Notes under the pieces: generated by a model
Told to the model about the DNA's origin: nothing
Database searches by the model: none
The model's input: the letters and a program-made list of their open reading frames with translations, nothing else
NCBI RefSeq assembly: GCF_019192965.1
Contig: NZ_JAHTKU010000021.1
Coordinates: 165,209-229,208 of the forward strand
DNA length: 64,000 bases
Origin: Nocardioides daeguensis
GTDB taxonomy: Bacteria > Actinomycetota > Actinomycetes > Propionibacteriales > Nocardioidaceae
Reading direction: 5' to 3'
Part shown: in pieces, positions 8,412 to 17,064 of the stretch
How the letters are laid out: each line of letters opens with the position of its first letter
How positions within the stretch are numbered: the stretch's first letter is position 1
Translations under genes and position numbers: made by a program

Positions 8412-9917
8412 TCAGGCCTGCACCTTCTCGGGGTCGAACGGGACGAAGTCGATCTTCTCGCGGACGCCGCAGTCCGGGCAGCACCAGTCGTCGGGGATGT
8501 CGGCCCAGGCGGTGCCGGCGGCGAAGCCCTCGTGCTCGTCGCCTGCGGCGACCTCGTAGACGTAGGAGCAGCCCGGGCACTTGGCGGCCAGCACCTCGCC
8601 GACGAACTGCTGCGCGAAGAGGTCCTCGGTCTTGACCGCGTGCTCGCCCGGCGGCGGGAACTTCGCGAGGTACTTCGCCTCCTTGCCCGGAGCGATGTTG
8701 GCCAAGGTGACGTCGCCGTCGAGGTGCTCGACCACCCGGTGGTCCATGACCTTGCGCCACAGCGGCGGGATCAGCGCCAGGTTGATCATGCCGGCGTAGC
8801 CGGTCGGCAGCGCCGGGGACTCCTTGAAGTCGCGCAGGGCCTGGTAGCGCCGGGTGGGGTTGGCGTGGTGGTCGCTGTGGCGCTGCAGGTGGTAGAGGAA
8901 GATGTTGGTGACGATGTTGTTGCTGTTCCAGCTGTGCATCGGCAGCACCCGCTCGTAGCGCTGCTTCTCGCCGACCCGCTGACGCTTGAGGCCGTAGTGC
9001 TCGAGGTAGTTGACGACCTCGAGGAGCGAGAAGCCGAAGACGACGGTGATCGGGACGTAGACCGCGACCTCCCAGCCGTTGAGCGCGACGACGGCGGCCC
9101 ACAGCACGACGGACATGGCCCAGGCGTTGAGCACGTCGTTGCCGACGTGGAAGGGGTGCGTGCCCTTGCGGCGGTAGCGCTTGGCCTCGACCTCCCACGA
9201 GCTCTTCAGCGAGCCCCAGACGGTGCGCGGCCAGAAGCGGTACAGGCTCTCGCCGAGGCGGGACGACGCCGGGTCCTCGGGCGTGGCCACGCGGACGTGG
9301 TGGCCCCGGTTGTGCTCGATGTAGAAATGGCCGTAGAAGGTCGGCGCGAGGGTGATCTTGGCGAGCCAGCGCTCGACCGACTCCTTCTTGTGACCGAGCT
9401 CGTGGGCCGTGTTGATGCCGATGCCGACGACGCCGGCGATCGACAGCGCCCACAGCGCCTTCTCCCACCACGGCAGCTCGAGGTGGTCGACCATCAGGTT
9501 CGCGCTCAGGTGCGCGTCGCCCCAGTCACCCAGGCCGACGTGGTTGAGCAGCCAGGCGACCGGGTTGCCCTCGCCGATGATGTAGTAGCCCGCGAACACC
9601 AGCGCGAACATCATCGGCACGTAGGCGAAGACCACCCAGCGGTAGTACTTGTCGTTCTCGAGCTCCTCGATGACCTCGTCCGGCGGGTTGCTCTGGTCGG
9701 TGCCCATCGCCAGGTCGAGCAGCGGGATCAAGAAGTTGATCAGGAACGGCGCGACGAGGGCGAACCCCCACCAGCCGCCGGTCGCGATGTAGGCCAGCGC
9801 GAACAGCACGCCGAAGCCGGGGACCATCAGTCCCCACAGCCACAGGTAGCGCTTCTTGTCCTTCCACTGCTCCGTGGATCCCTCGGGAACGGTCGCACCG
9901 ACATTCGGTCCGGTCAT
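8412..9917 (-). CDS. alkB: Alkane 1-monooxygenase fused to C-terminal rubredoxin (AlkB-Rd)
   Basis: 501 residues. The first about 400 form an integral-membrane di-iron hydroxylase with six hydrophobic helices and the histidine boxes HELGH (172-176), EHNRGHH (201-207) and LQRHSDHH (344-351), plus the AlkB signature NYLEHYGL (303-310). After a linker comes a rubredoxin with Cys447, Cys450, Cys480 and Cys483 binding one iron. It oxidises the terminal carbon of n-alkanes to 1-alkanols, with the fused rubredoxin delivering electrons; such fusions are known in actinomycetes. The start at ATG 9917 has GGAGG 8 bp upstream; the open frame extends to 10022 but that would swallow the promoter repeats. 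The ferredoxin and TetR genes follow without gaps. Confidence 0.96.
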   Translation of the reverse strand: MTGPNVGATVPEGSTEQWKDKKRYLWLWGLMVPGFGVLFALAYIATGGWWGFALVAPFLINFLIPLLDLAMGTDQSNPPDEVIEELENDKYYRWVVFAYVPMMFALVFAGYYIIGEGNPVAWLLNHVGLGDWGDAHLSANLMVDHLELPWWEKALWALSIAGVVGIGINTAHELGHKKESVERWLAKITLAPTFYGHFYIEHNRGHHVRVATPEDPASSRLGESLYRFWPRTVWGSLKSSWEVEAKRYRRKGTHPFHVGNDVLNAWAMSVVLWAAVVALNGWEVAVYVPITVVFGFSLLEVVNYLEHYGLKRQRVGEKQRYERVLPMHSWNSNNIVTNIFLYHLQRHSDHHANPTRRYQALRDFKESPALPTGYAGMINLALIPPLWRKVMDHRVVEHLDGDVTLANIAPGKEAKYLAKFPPPGEHAVKTEDLFAQQFVGEVLAAKCPGCSYVYEVAAGDEHEGFAAGTAWADIPDDWCCPDCGVREKIDFVPFDPEKVQA

Positions 9918-9952
9918 CGTCTGGCCTCCTCGCCCGCGGCAGGCACCTGCCG

Positions 9953-10010
9953 CTTGACAGAAAGGTAGGACTTGTAAAGTCTTTTGACAAGAGGGGCCGA
10001 CTTGTAAAGT
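9953..10010 (-). promoter_or_regulatory. Promoter-operator region of alkB
   Basis: Two direct copies of GACTTGTAAAGT lie at 9969-9980 and 9999-10010, 30 bp apart, and CTTGT...ACAAG arms at 9971-9991 make an inverted repeat. On the minus strand TTGTCA (9985-9990) and TACCTT (9962-9967) are spaced by 17 bp, a credible -35/-10 pair lying inside the repeats. The likely reader is the TetR protein of the operon. Confidence 0.55.
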
Positions 10011-10018
10011 GCCTGTCG

Positions 10019-11344
10019 TCACATCCGCACGGTGGTCCGCACCGGCAGTCGCTCGAACCCGCGCAGCACCCGGGTGCCGCGCCGCTCGGGGCGGCCGGCG
10101 ACGTGGAGGTCGGGGTAGCGCTCGTACAGCGCCCGCAGCGCCACGGCGGTCTCCAACCGGGCCAGGCTGGCGCCCAGGCAGAAGTGCACGCCCGCCGAGA
10201 AGGCGAGGTGCTGGTCCGCGTTGGCCCGGGTGACGTCGAAGACGCCGGGATCGGCGAACACCGCGGGGTCGCGGTTGGCGCCGCCGAGGTAGAGCAGGAT
10301 GCCGTGGCCCGGCAGGAACCGCTTGCCGGCGACCTCGGTCTCGCGCAGCGCGATCCGCAGGGTCAGCTGGACCGGCGACTGGTGCCGCAGCACCTCGTCG
10401 ACCGCGTTGCCCCAGCCGTCGGGGTTCTCCTGCAGCCGGCGCAGCTGGTCGGGGTGCCCGTCGAGGAGCGCGACGGCGTTGCCGATCAGGTTGACGGTGG
10501 TCTCGAAGCCCGCGGCGAGCACCAGCAGGCCGACCTGGTGGAGCTCGACCGGGTCGAGCCGGTCCGGGCCGTCGAGCAGGACCAGCTGGCTGATCAGGTC
10601 GTCGCCCGGACTGGCCCGCAGCCGCTCGACGTGGCCCCGGAACCAGGTGTGCATCTCGCGCAGCGCCACCTCCGCCCGGCGGAACTGCCGCCAGGACAGG
10701 CCGGGGTCGAGGGTCACGGCAGCCTCGTTGCCCAGCGCGAGGAGCCGGTCGCGGTCGAGCTCCGGGACGCCGAGGAGGTCGGCGATCACGGTGACCGGCA
10801 GCTGGGAGGCGTAGCGGGCGATGAGGTCGAACTCCTCGACCCCGGTCAGCTCGTCGAGCAGGTCGCCGGCGACGTCGCTCACCCGGTCGCCCATCCGGCC
10901 GACCTTGCGGGCGGTGAAGGCACGGGCGACCTGCTTGCGGTAGCGGGTGTGCAGCGGCGGGTCCACCGCGAGCATCGACGGCGGGTCGACGGGCCCGAGG
11001 GTGTCAGGGTCGATCACCTTGTGGTGCAGCCAGCGCAGCGGCTTCGGCAGCTCGCCCTGGCCGCCGGCGGTGCCGAAGGCGTCACTGCGGAGCACCTCGT
11101 TGCAGACCGCGTGGTCGACGCTCGCCGAGATCAGGTCGTTGGCGCCGATCACGCCCCGGCCACGCAGCTCCTCGTACGCCGGGAACGGGTCCAGACGCAG
11201 CGACGGGTCCATCACCATCCGGCTGATCAGGTCACCCCGGCGGGCGCCGCGCTGGATCAGTGAGCGCTGGATCCCGTGGGCCAGGCCCCAGGCGGCGAAG
11301 GAGCGCGGCAGGTCGACGGCGCGCGCGAGGTCAGGCGACCGCAT
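10019..11344 (-). CDS. Cytochrome P450
   Basis: 441 residues, normal for a soluble bacterial P450. The I-helix shows AGFETT (oxygen activation), the K-helix EVLRH (ExxR), and the heme-binding loop FSAGVHFCLG has the thiolate ligand Cys389. The first 40 residues have no membrane anchor. Substrate is not predictable; the neighbours (AlkB and ferredoxin) suggest hydrocarbon, fatty-acid or terpene hydroxylation. The start ATG at 11344 lies inside the upstream small gene (14-bp overlap), pointing to translational coupling. The stop is 102 bp from the alkB start, with a separate promoter between. Confidence 0.93.
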   Translation of the reverse strand: MRSPDLARAVDLPRSFAAWGLAHGIQRSLIQRGARRGDLISRMVMDPSLRLDPFPAYEELRGRGVIGANDLISASVDHAVCNEVLRSDAFGTAGGQGELPKPLRWLHHKVIDPDTLGPVDPPSMLAVDPPLHTRYRKQVARAFTARKVGRMGDRVSDVAGDLLDELTGVEEFDLIARYASQLPVTVIADLLGVPELDRDRLLALGNEAAVTLDPGLSWRQFRRAEVALREMHTWFRGHVERLRASPGDDLISQLVLLDGPDRLDPVELHQVGLLVLAAGFETTVNLIGNAVALLDGHPDQLRRLQENPDGWGNAVDEVLRHQSPVQLTLRIALRETEVAGKRFLPGHGILLYLGGANRDPAVFADPGVFDVTRANADQHLAFSAGVHFCLGASLARLETAVALRALYERYPDLHVAGRPERRGTRVLRGFERLPVRTTVRM

Positions 11345-11639
11345 GCGTCGTACCCAACTCTTCCCCCGTCTCGCTGTCCAGCACGGCGAGCACGCCGCGG
11401 GCGCGCTCGGCGAGGAGCCGGCGCTGCTCCTCGAGCACCCGCTCGGGCAGGTGGGTGTCGAGCTGGGTGGTGACGGCGAGCCGCCAGCGGTAGCGCAGCG
11501 CGGCCCGCAGGCCGGCACGGTCGCCGAAGATCAGCGCGAGCTCGTCGTTCCACGGGAGCGCGGGCCGATCCGTGGCCCCGAGCTCCTGCTCGATCGCGCG
11601 CAAGGCCTGCCAACGGCGGCGTGTCTCGGTCCAGGTCAT
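11331..11639 (-). CDS. Hypothetical protein coupled to P450
   Basis: A 102-residue protein that I do not recognise. It starts at ATG 11639 and its end overlaps the P450 start by 14 bp, so the two are very probably cotranscribed. The sequence is charged and mostly helical, with WNDELALIFGDRAGL in the middle and a long basic helix (PERVLEEQRRLLAERARG). No signal peptide, membrane helix or cysteine pair is visible. It could be an accessory or stability partner of the P450, but nothing in the sequence proves this. Confidence 0.7.
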   Translation of the reverse strand: MTWTETRRRWQALRAIEQELGATDRPALPWNDELALIFGDRAGLRAALRYRWRLAVTTQLDTHLPERVLEEQRRLLAERARGVLAVLDSETGEELGTTHAVA

Positions 11640-11817
11640 CGTCCTCACCGACCTCTCTGTCGGGTGGATGTCGTGCGGAGGGATGGGTCGAAAGTAGGCG
11701 CGAGATCGCCATGCGGACATCGGACGACGGCAGGGACCTGGCCTCCTACCAGGGGAGGAGCCGGGCGGCCTCCCGCGGCCGGATGACCGCGACCCCCCTG
11801 CTCCCTAGGCTGTCGCC

Positions 11818-13068
11818 ATGCTGCGCTGGTTGCGCGCCGGGATCGAGTCGAACCTCGAACGGCACCAGATCCCCTACCCGTGGTGGGTGCCACTGGCGTC
11901 CCACCTGGGCCAGGTGGTCTCGGTGGTCGTCGCCCTGGTGCTGCGCGACGCGCTGTGGCCACTCGACCCGCTGCTGGTCTGCGTGCCGCTGGTGATGGTC
12001 TCCCCCCTCATCCAGTTCACGACCCACCGCTGGGTGCCGTGGTGGGCCGACAGCGCCGGCAGCGTGCTGGCCGCGGCGCTGCTGCTGTCCCGGCCGCCGG
12101 ACGGCGTCCTCGACCTGGCCCCCGTGCTGCTCGGCCTCGCCACGGCGGAGATCACCGCCCGCGACGGGCTGCACGAAGGCCTGTCCGTCGCCGCCATCGG
12201 CCAGGTCGTGCTCATCGGGGCCGCGATCGGGCCCGGGCTGGTCGGAGCGCCGCTCTACACCTTCGAGCTGTTGCTCGGCTTCGTCATCGGCGCCATGCTC
12301 CTGTGGCAGATGCGGGCCCTGATCGCGGAGCGGCGCGCCCGGGAGCAGGCGTGGGACCGGGCGACGACGGCCGAGCGGGAGCGGATCGCCCGCGAGATCC
12401 ACGACCTCGTCGCCCACTCGCTGAGCATCTCGCTGCTCCAGGTCACCGGCGCCCGCCGCGCCCTGCGCGACGTCGGCGAGACGGCCAGCCCGCAGGAGAC
12501 GGCCGAGGCGGTGGCCGAGGTCGACGCCGCACTCGCCGACGCCGAGCAGGTCGGACGCCGCGCCATGGCCGACATCCGCCGGGCGGTGAGCGCGATGGCC
12601 GACGGCACCTCCGAACGCCATGCCCTGCCCGGTGCCGCCGACATCGCCGCACTGGTGCGGGAGATGGCGGCCGCCGGTCTCGCGGTGGAGTACGACGAGC
12701 AGGGCGACCCGCGCAGCCTGCCGGACACCGCCGGGCTCGGTCTCTACCGGATCGCCCAGGAGTCGCTCGCCAACGTCGTCAAGCACGCCGGCGGCGACGC
12801 CCCGGTCCGGGTGCGGTTCACCGTGACCGGCGGCCGGGCGCGGCTGCGGATCAGCAACCCGCTGCCCAGCGGCCGACCGCGCCCCGACGGGATCGGCTCC
12901 GGACTGGCCGGAATGCAGGCCCGGGCGGCCCAGCTCGGCGCGCTGCTCGACGCCGGGCCGGCGGGCGGCGACTGGGTGGTCGACGTACGCCTCGGCGGGG
13001 CCGTGCGATCCGGCCCCGGCTTCGACCTCCCGTGCGGGCGGACCCTCGGAAGGATGGAGACAGCATGA
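11818..13068 (+). CDS. Two-component sensor histidine kinase, HisKA_3 (DesK/NarL) type
   Basis: 416 residues. The N-terminal 165 residues contain about five hydrophobic helices with almost no extracellular domain, so the signal is probably sensed in the membrane. The dimerisation domain carries the phospho-acceptor His195 in REIHDLVAHSLS, and the ATP-binding HATPase_c domain follows (about 290-400) with N-box IAQESLANVVKHA and a G-box GSGLAGMQARAAQLG. The stop overlaps the start of the response regulator by 4 bp (ATGA), so the pair works as one unit. It is divergent from the P450 gene set; the 178-bp gap between is the likely promoter region. Confidence 0.93.
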   Translation: MLRWLRAGIESNLERHQIPYPWWVPLASHLGQVVSVVVALVLRDALWPLDPLLVCVPLVMVSPLIQFTTHRWVPWWADSAGSVLAAALLLSRPPDGVLDLAPVLLGLATAEITARDGLHEGLSVAAIGQVVLIGAAIGPGLVGAPLYTFELLLGFVIGAMLLWQMRALIAERRAREQAWDRATTAERERIAREIHDLVAHSLSISLLQVTGARRALRDVGETASPQETAEAVAEVDAALADAEQVGRRAMADIRRAVSAMADGTSERHALPGAADIAALVREMAAAGLAVEYDEQGDPRSLPDTAGLGLYRIAQESLANVVKHAGGDAPVRVRFTVTGGRARLRISNPLPSGRPRPDGIGSGLAGMQARAAQLGALLDAGPAGGDWVVDVRLGGAVRSGPGFDLPCGRTLGRMETA

Positions 13069-13808
13069 GCACCCCGCGACGTTCTTCTCCTCCGCCTCGC
13101 TCCCCCGAACAACCCCGCGGGGGCCCCGCTCAGACCCAGCCCCTGCTGAAGGTGGTCCTCGTCGACGACCAGGAGCTGGTGCGCTCCGGTCTGCGGCGGA
13201 TCCTGCGCCGGCGCGACGGCTTCGACATCGTCGCCGAGTGCACCGACGGCGCCGAGGTGCCGGCCACCCTCGACGGGCTCGGCGCGGGCGGCGTCGACGT
13301 GGTCGTCATGGACCTGCGGATGCGCTCCGTCGACGGGATCACGGCCACCCGCGCGGTGGTCGAGGCCGCGGGGCCGCCGGTGCTCGCGCTGACGACGTTC
13401 GACGACGACGAGATGCTCTCGGGCGCGCTGCGGGCCGGGGCGGCGGGCTTCCTGCTCAAGGACTCCTCGGCCGACGACCTGATCCGTGCGGTCCGCACGG
13501 TCGCCGAGGGCGGCAGCTGGCTGGACCCGGCCGTGACCGGGCGCGTCCTCGACCGGTTCCGCAGCTTCGCGCCCGCCCCGGTCGCCCCTGCCGGCGGGGG
13601 CGTGGACCCGCTGACCGCACGCGAGCTCGAGGTGCTCCGTGCGATCGCCGGCGGCCGCAGCAACGGCGAGATCGCGGCCGAGCTGGTCATCTCCGAGCTC
13701 ACCGTGAAGAGCCACGTCGGACGGATCTTCACCAAGCTCGGCCTGCGTGACCGGCCGGCCGCGATCGTCTACGCGTACGACCACGGGCTGGTGTCACCCG
13801 GCTCCTGA
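13065..13808 (+). CDS. NarL/FixJ family response regulator
   Basis: 247 residues: a Pro-rich 27-residue tail, then a receiver domain with the acidic pair D34-D35, phospho-acceptor Asp83 (VVMDLRM), Thr115-type switch residue and the conserved Lys in GFLLKDSS, then a LuxR-type helix-turn-helix at about 182-240 (LTARELEVLRAIAGGRSNGEIA and the recognition part SELTVKSHVGRI). It is translationally coupled to the kinase gene. Targets are unknown. Confidence 0.93.
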   Translation: MSTPRRSSPPPRSPEQPRGGPAQTQPLLKVVLVDDQELVRSGLRRILRRRDGFDIVAECTDGAEVPATLDGLGAGGVDVVVMDLRMRSVDGITATRAVVEAAGPPVLALTTFDDDEMLSGALRAGAAGFLLKDSSADDLIRAVRTVAEGGSWLDPAVTGRVLDRFRSFAPAPVAPAGGGVDPLTARELEVLRAIAGGRSNGEIAAELVISELTVKSHVGRIFTKLGLRDRPAAIVYAYDHGLVSPGS

Positions 13809-13926
13809 GGTACCTCGCAACGACCGGATTCGTCGGCGCGAGCAGGGCCAGCTCGGCGATGCCGAGGACGAGGAAGACCGGCCACGAGTGCTCCGGGTAC
13901 GGGGACGCGCTCCGGATCGTAGGCAC
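13729..13926 (-). other. Short open frame with membrane-like segment; possible gene remnant
   Basis: A 65-codon frame from GTG 13926. Its first 40 codons, outside the response regulator gene, are almost all G/C-ending, and they encode a hydrophobic helix (WPVFLVLGIAELALLAP). The frame stays open upstream to about 13965. The remainder reads through the end of the response regulator gene on the other strand and looks like shadow sequence. It may be a small membrane protein or the decayed remnant of a larger one; no good ribosome binding site is present. Confidence 0.25.
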
Positions 13927-13995
13927 GATGGCTCGCCAGAAGCGCGCGGTCGGGGCGGAGTGACCCCCGTCACGATTTTACACTACACCCCCCAA

Positions 13996-14011
13996 AGTGC
14001 AAAGATGCACT
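13996..14011. promoter_or_regulatory. Inverted repeat AGTGCA-N4-TGCACT at the TetR start (putative operator)
   Basis: Perfect 6-4-6 palindrome ending 1 bp before the ATG of the broken TetR gene. Such a position suits autorepression and control of the MMPL gene downstream. Confidence 0.5.
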
Positions 14012-14012
14012 C

Positions 14013-14593
14013 ATGGCCGAACTGTGCAACAGGCGCGAGGAGAAGCGGCACCTGACCGCGCTCCGCCTCCAGCAGTGCGCGGTACGGCTGACGCTCGAGC
14101 ACGGCTTCGACGGCTGGACGATCGACGACCTGGCGGCCGCGGCGGACGTGTCGCGGCGCACGGTCTTCAACTACTTCGACGGCAAGGCGGAGGTCGTCCT
14201 CGGCCCCGAGCCCGCCGTGGACGAGGAGCTCGTGGCGACCTTCGTCGGCGGCGGCCCGACCGGCCGCCTGTTCGACGACCTGATCGTGCTGGCCCACGAG
14301 ACGACCCGGGACCAGGCCGGCTCCGAGCAGCACATGGCCGCCGTACGGGACGCCGTGACCCGCGGCTCATCCAGCTGGTGCACGGGCGCTTCGAGTCCGC
14401 CGCCGACCTGCTGGGCGAGTGCATCCGCCAACGCGAGGGCGCCGACTTCCCGAACGAGAAGGTGCGCGTGATCCTGCGCCTGCTGATCACGTTCTTCGAC
14501 GACGCCCTCGAACGCACCGCCGCCGACGCCGGCCGCACCTTCGCCGAACACTTCGACACCACCGTCGCCGACGCCCGCGCGGCGCTCGGCTGA
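14013..14593 (+). pseudogene. TetR family regulator interrupted by a frameshift
   Basis: From ATG 14013 the frame encodes a TetR DNA-binding domain (IDDLAAAADVSRRTVFNYFDGK) and continues to about codon 116 (AVRDAVTR). At about 14360 the family-like reading jumps to another frame (DPRLIQLVHGRFESAADLLGECIRQ...), which runs to the stop at 14593. The original frame reads nonsense (SSSWCTGASSPPPTCW) and stops at 14471. One missing base, or loss of one 7-bp copy of GACCCGC next to the remaining GACCCGC, would restore a 193-195-residue TetR. It could be a true mutation or a sequencing error. If real, the MMPL exporter downstream may be derepressed. Confidence 0.75.
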
Positions 14594-14637
14594 GCACCAT
14601 CCCCAGCACCCCCACCAGGCCCACCAGGAGACCCCAC

Positions 14638-16941
14638 ATGGCCCGCCTGCTCTACCGCATCGGCTCGACCGCCTACCGGCGGTGGCCGTTCTTCATCGCC
14701 GGATGGCTGCTCGTCGCCGTCGTCCTCGGCAGCCTCGCGGCCGCCTTCTCCAAGCCGATGACCGACGCCTTCTCGATCCCGGGCATCCCCTCGGAGAAGG
14801 CCGCGGACATCCAGCAGGAGCTGTTCCCCCAGGCCGGTGACGCGTTCGACGACGCCTCGGTCAACCTGGTCGTCGCGGCGCCGGACGGCCACACCCTGGC
14901 CGAGCCGCGCTACCAGGCGGCGATCCAGCAGCTGATCGAGAAGGTGCCCACGCTGCCGCAGGCGGGCACCGACAACCCCGGTCTGGTCGCGCCCGCGCCG
15001 CCGGCCGAGGGCGTTCCGACGGCGTTCTCGACCCTCTCCGACGACGGCCGGATCGGCATCATGTCGTTCGAGTGGGACGTCGAGACGCCGGCCGACCTGA
15101 AGACCACGACCATCGACGACCTCGAGGAGCTGCTGGCCGACACCACCGAGGAGACCGGCCTGGTGGCCGAGGCCAACGGCCCCGGCATGGCCGTGATGGA
15201 GCCGCCCGGCGGCTCGTCCGAGCTGATCGGCCTCGGCATCGCGCTCGTCGTCCTCGTCCTCACCTTCGGCTCGCTGATGGCCGCCGGCATGCCGCTGTTC
15301 AACGCGGTCTTCGGCGTCGGCCTCGGCATGACCGGCATCACCGCGATGACGGCGCTGATGGACATCGGCTCCAGCACGCCGATGCTGGCCACGATGATCG
15401 GCCTCGCGGTCGGCATCGACTACACCCTGTTCATCCTCGCCCGCTACCGCACCGAGCTGCACCACACGAAGGACCGCGCCCACGCGGCCGGCATCGCCGT
15501 CGGTACGGCGGGCAGCGCCGTCGTCTTCGCCGGCCTCACCGTCCTCATCGCGCTCTCGGCGCTGGCCGTCGTACGGATCCCGTTCCTGACCGCGATGGGC
15601 CTGGCCGCCGCCGCCACCGTCTTCGTCGCGGTCCTGGTCGCGCTCACCCTGCTGCCGGCGCTGCTCGGCCTCACCAAGTCGAAGGCCTTCGCCGGCCAGG
15701 TGCGCAAGTACGCCCCCAAGCGCGACAAGCACGGCCGGGTCCACAACAACGGTGTGCGCTGGGCGCAGACGCTCGCGAAGGCGCCGGTCGCCTGGGCGCT
15801 GGGGGTCGTGGTCCTGCTCGGCGCGCTGGCCGCGCCGATCACGCAGATGTACCTCGCGTTCCCGACCGACAGCACCTCGCCGACCGACACCACGCAGCGC
15901 AAGGCCTCGGACCTGATGACCGAGGCGTTCGGCCCCGGCCGGGAAGGCCCGCTGCTGGTGGTCGTCGACGGCCGCCAGATCACCGACGACGACGCCCGCC
16001 AGTCCGCCTTCGACCGGGTCGTCGACTGGGCCGCGGGCCAGGACGACGTCGCCAGCGCCGACCTGGTCGCCACCAACGCCCCGATCGGCGAGGACGGCGA
16101 GCCCACCGGGACCGGGACCGGCGCGATGATCCAGGTGGTCCCGTCCTCCGGCCCCGACGAGCCGGAGACCCTCGACCTGCTCGAGGCGCTGCGCGACGGC
16201 CAGCGCGCGGTCGAGGACCAGACCGACACCGTCGTCGGCGTCACCGGCCTCACCGCGATCACCACCGACGTGTCGGACCGGCTCAACAGCGCGCTGCCGA
16301 TCTACCTGGCCGTCGTCATCGGCCTGGCGTTCGTCCTGCTGGTCCTGGTGTTCCGCTCGATCCTGATCCCGCTCACCGCCACCCTGGGCTTCCTGCTCTC
16401 GGTGCTGGCCACCCTGGGCGCCACGGTCGCGGTGTTCCAGGAGGGCGCGTTCGGCCTGTTCGAGGGCCAGCCGATCGTGAGCTTCATGCCGATCTTCCTG
16501 ATCGGCGTGGTGTTCGGCCTCGCGATGGACTACCAGGTCTTCCTGGTCACCCGGATGCGGGAGGCGCACGTCCACGGTCTGCCCACCCACGAGGCTGTCA
16601 TCGACGGCTTCCGCAACAGCGCCCGCGTGGTCACCGCCGCCGCGACGATCATGATCGCGGTGTTCTCCGGCTTCATCCTCGAGGACACCGCCGTCGTGAA
16701 GTCGATGGGCTTCGCCCTCGCCGTCTCGATCGTGTTCGACGCCTTCGTGGTCCGGATGGTCCTCATCCCGTCGGTGCTCTACCTGCTCGGCGAGAAGGCC
16801 TGGTGGCTGCCGGCATGGCTCGACCGGATCCTGCCCAACGTCGACGTCGAGGGCGAGTCGCTCGAGCGTGACTCCGCGCCGGTGCACGTCGGCAGCGACC
16901 GGGGCGACCTCGACGGGGACAAGCAGCTGGCCGAGGTCTGA
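14638..16941 (+). CDS. MMPL/RND family membrane transporter
   Basis: 767 residues with the two-fold MMPL layout: one helix at about 18-40, an extracellular loop of about 150 residues, five helices (about 195-350), an internal linker, helix at about 380-400, a second external loop, and five helices to about 720 (VFGLAMDYQVFLVTRMREAH carries the second conserved intramembrane Asp-Tyr region; GIDYTLFILARYR the first). It would use the proton gradient to export lipids or hydrophobic compounds. AGGAG lies 9 bp upstream of the ATG. The gene is 44 bp behind the TetR gene and probably controlled by it. Confidence 0.92.
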   Translation: MARLLYRIGSTAYRRWPFFIAGWLLVAVVLGSLAAAFSKPMTDAFSIPGIPSEKAADIQQELFPQAGDAFDDASVNLVVAAPDGHTLAEPRYQAAIQQLIEKVPTLPQAGTDNPGLVAPAPPAEGVPTAFSTLSDDGRIGIMSFEWDVETPADLKTTTIDDLEELLADTTEETGLVAEANGPGMAVMEPPGGSSELIGLGIALVVLVLTFGSLMAAGMPLFNAVFGVGLGMTGITAMTALMDIGSSTPMLATMIGLAVGIDYTLFILARYRTELHHTKDRAHAAGIAVGTAGSAVVFAGLTVLIALSALAVVRIPFLTAMGLAAAATVFVAVLVALTLLPALLGLTKSKAFAGQVRKYAPKRDKHGRVHNNGVRWAQTLAKAPVAWALGVVVLLGALAAPITQMYLAFPTDSTSPTDTTQRKASDLMTEAFGPGREGPLLVVVDGRQITDDDARQSAFDRVVDWAAGQDDVASADLVATNAPIGEDGEPTGTGTGAMIQVVPSSGPDEPETLDLLEALRDGQRAVEDQTDTVVGVTGLTAITTDVSDRLNSALPIYLAVVIGLAFVLLVLVFRSILIPLTATLGFLLSVLATLGATVAVFQEGAFGLFEGQPIVSFMPIFLIGVVFGLAMDYQVFLVTRMREAHVHGLPTHEAVIDGFRNSARVVTAAATIMIAVFSGFILEDTAVVKSMGFALAVSIVFDAFVVRMVLIPSVLYLLGEKAWWLPAWLDRILPNVDVEGESLERDSAPVHVGSDRGDLDGDKQLAEV

Positions 16942-16981
16942 TCGCGCTGCTCTGATCGCGCTGGGCCCAGCATCCCTCGAG

Positions 16982-17046
16982 CCGTTCGATCGAACGGTTC
17001 GGGGGATGTTCTGCGTCCCGATCCCCCCTCACCGTTCGATCGAACG
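16982..17046. terminator. Compound inverted repeat between convergent genes
   Basis: Two palindromes, CCGTTCGATCGAACGG (16982-16997) and CGTTCGATCGAACG (17033-17046), flank an inner stem GGGGGAT/ATCCCCC (17001-17007 and 17021-17027, 13-nt loop). The whole unit is itself a large inverted repeat between the 3' ends of the MMPL and glutathione peroxidase genes, so it most likely ends both transcripts. There is no T-run. Confidence 0.6.
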
Positions 17047-17064
17047 ATCTGGTGGGCCGCGGGA

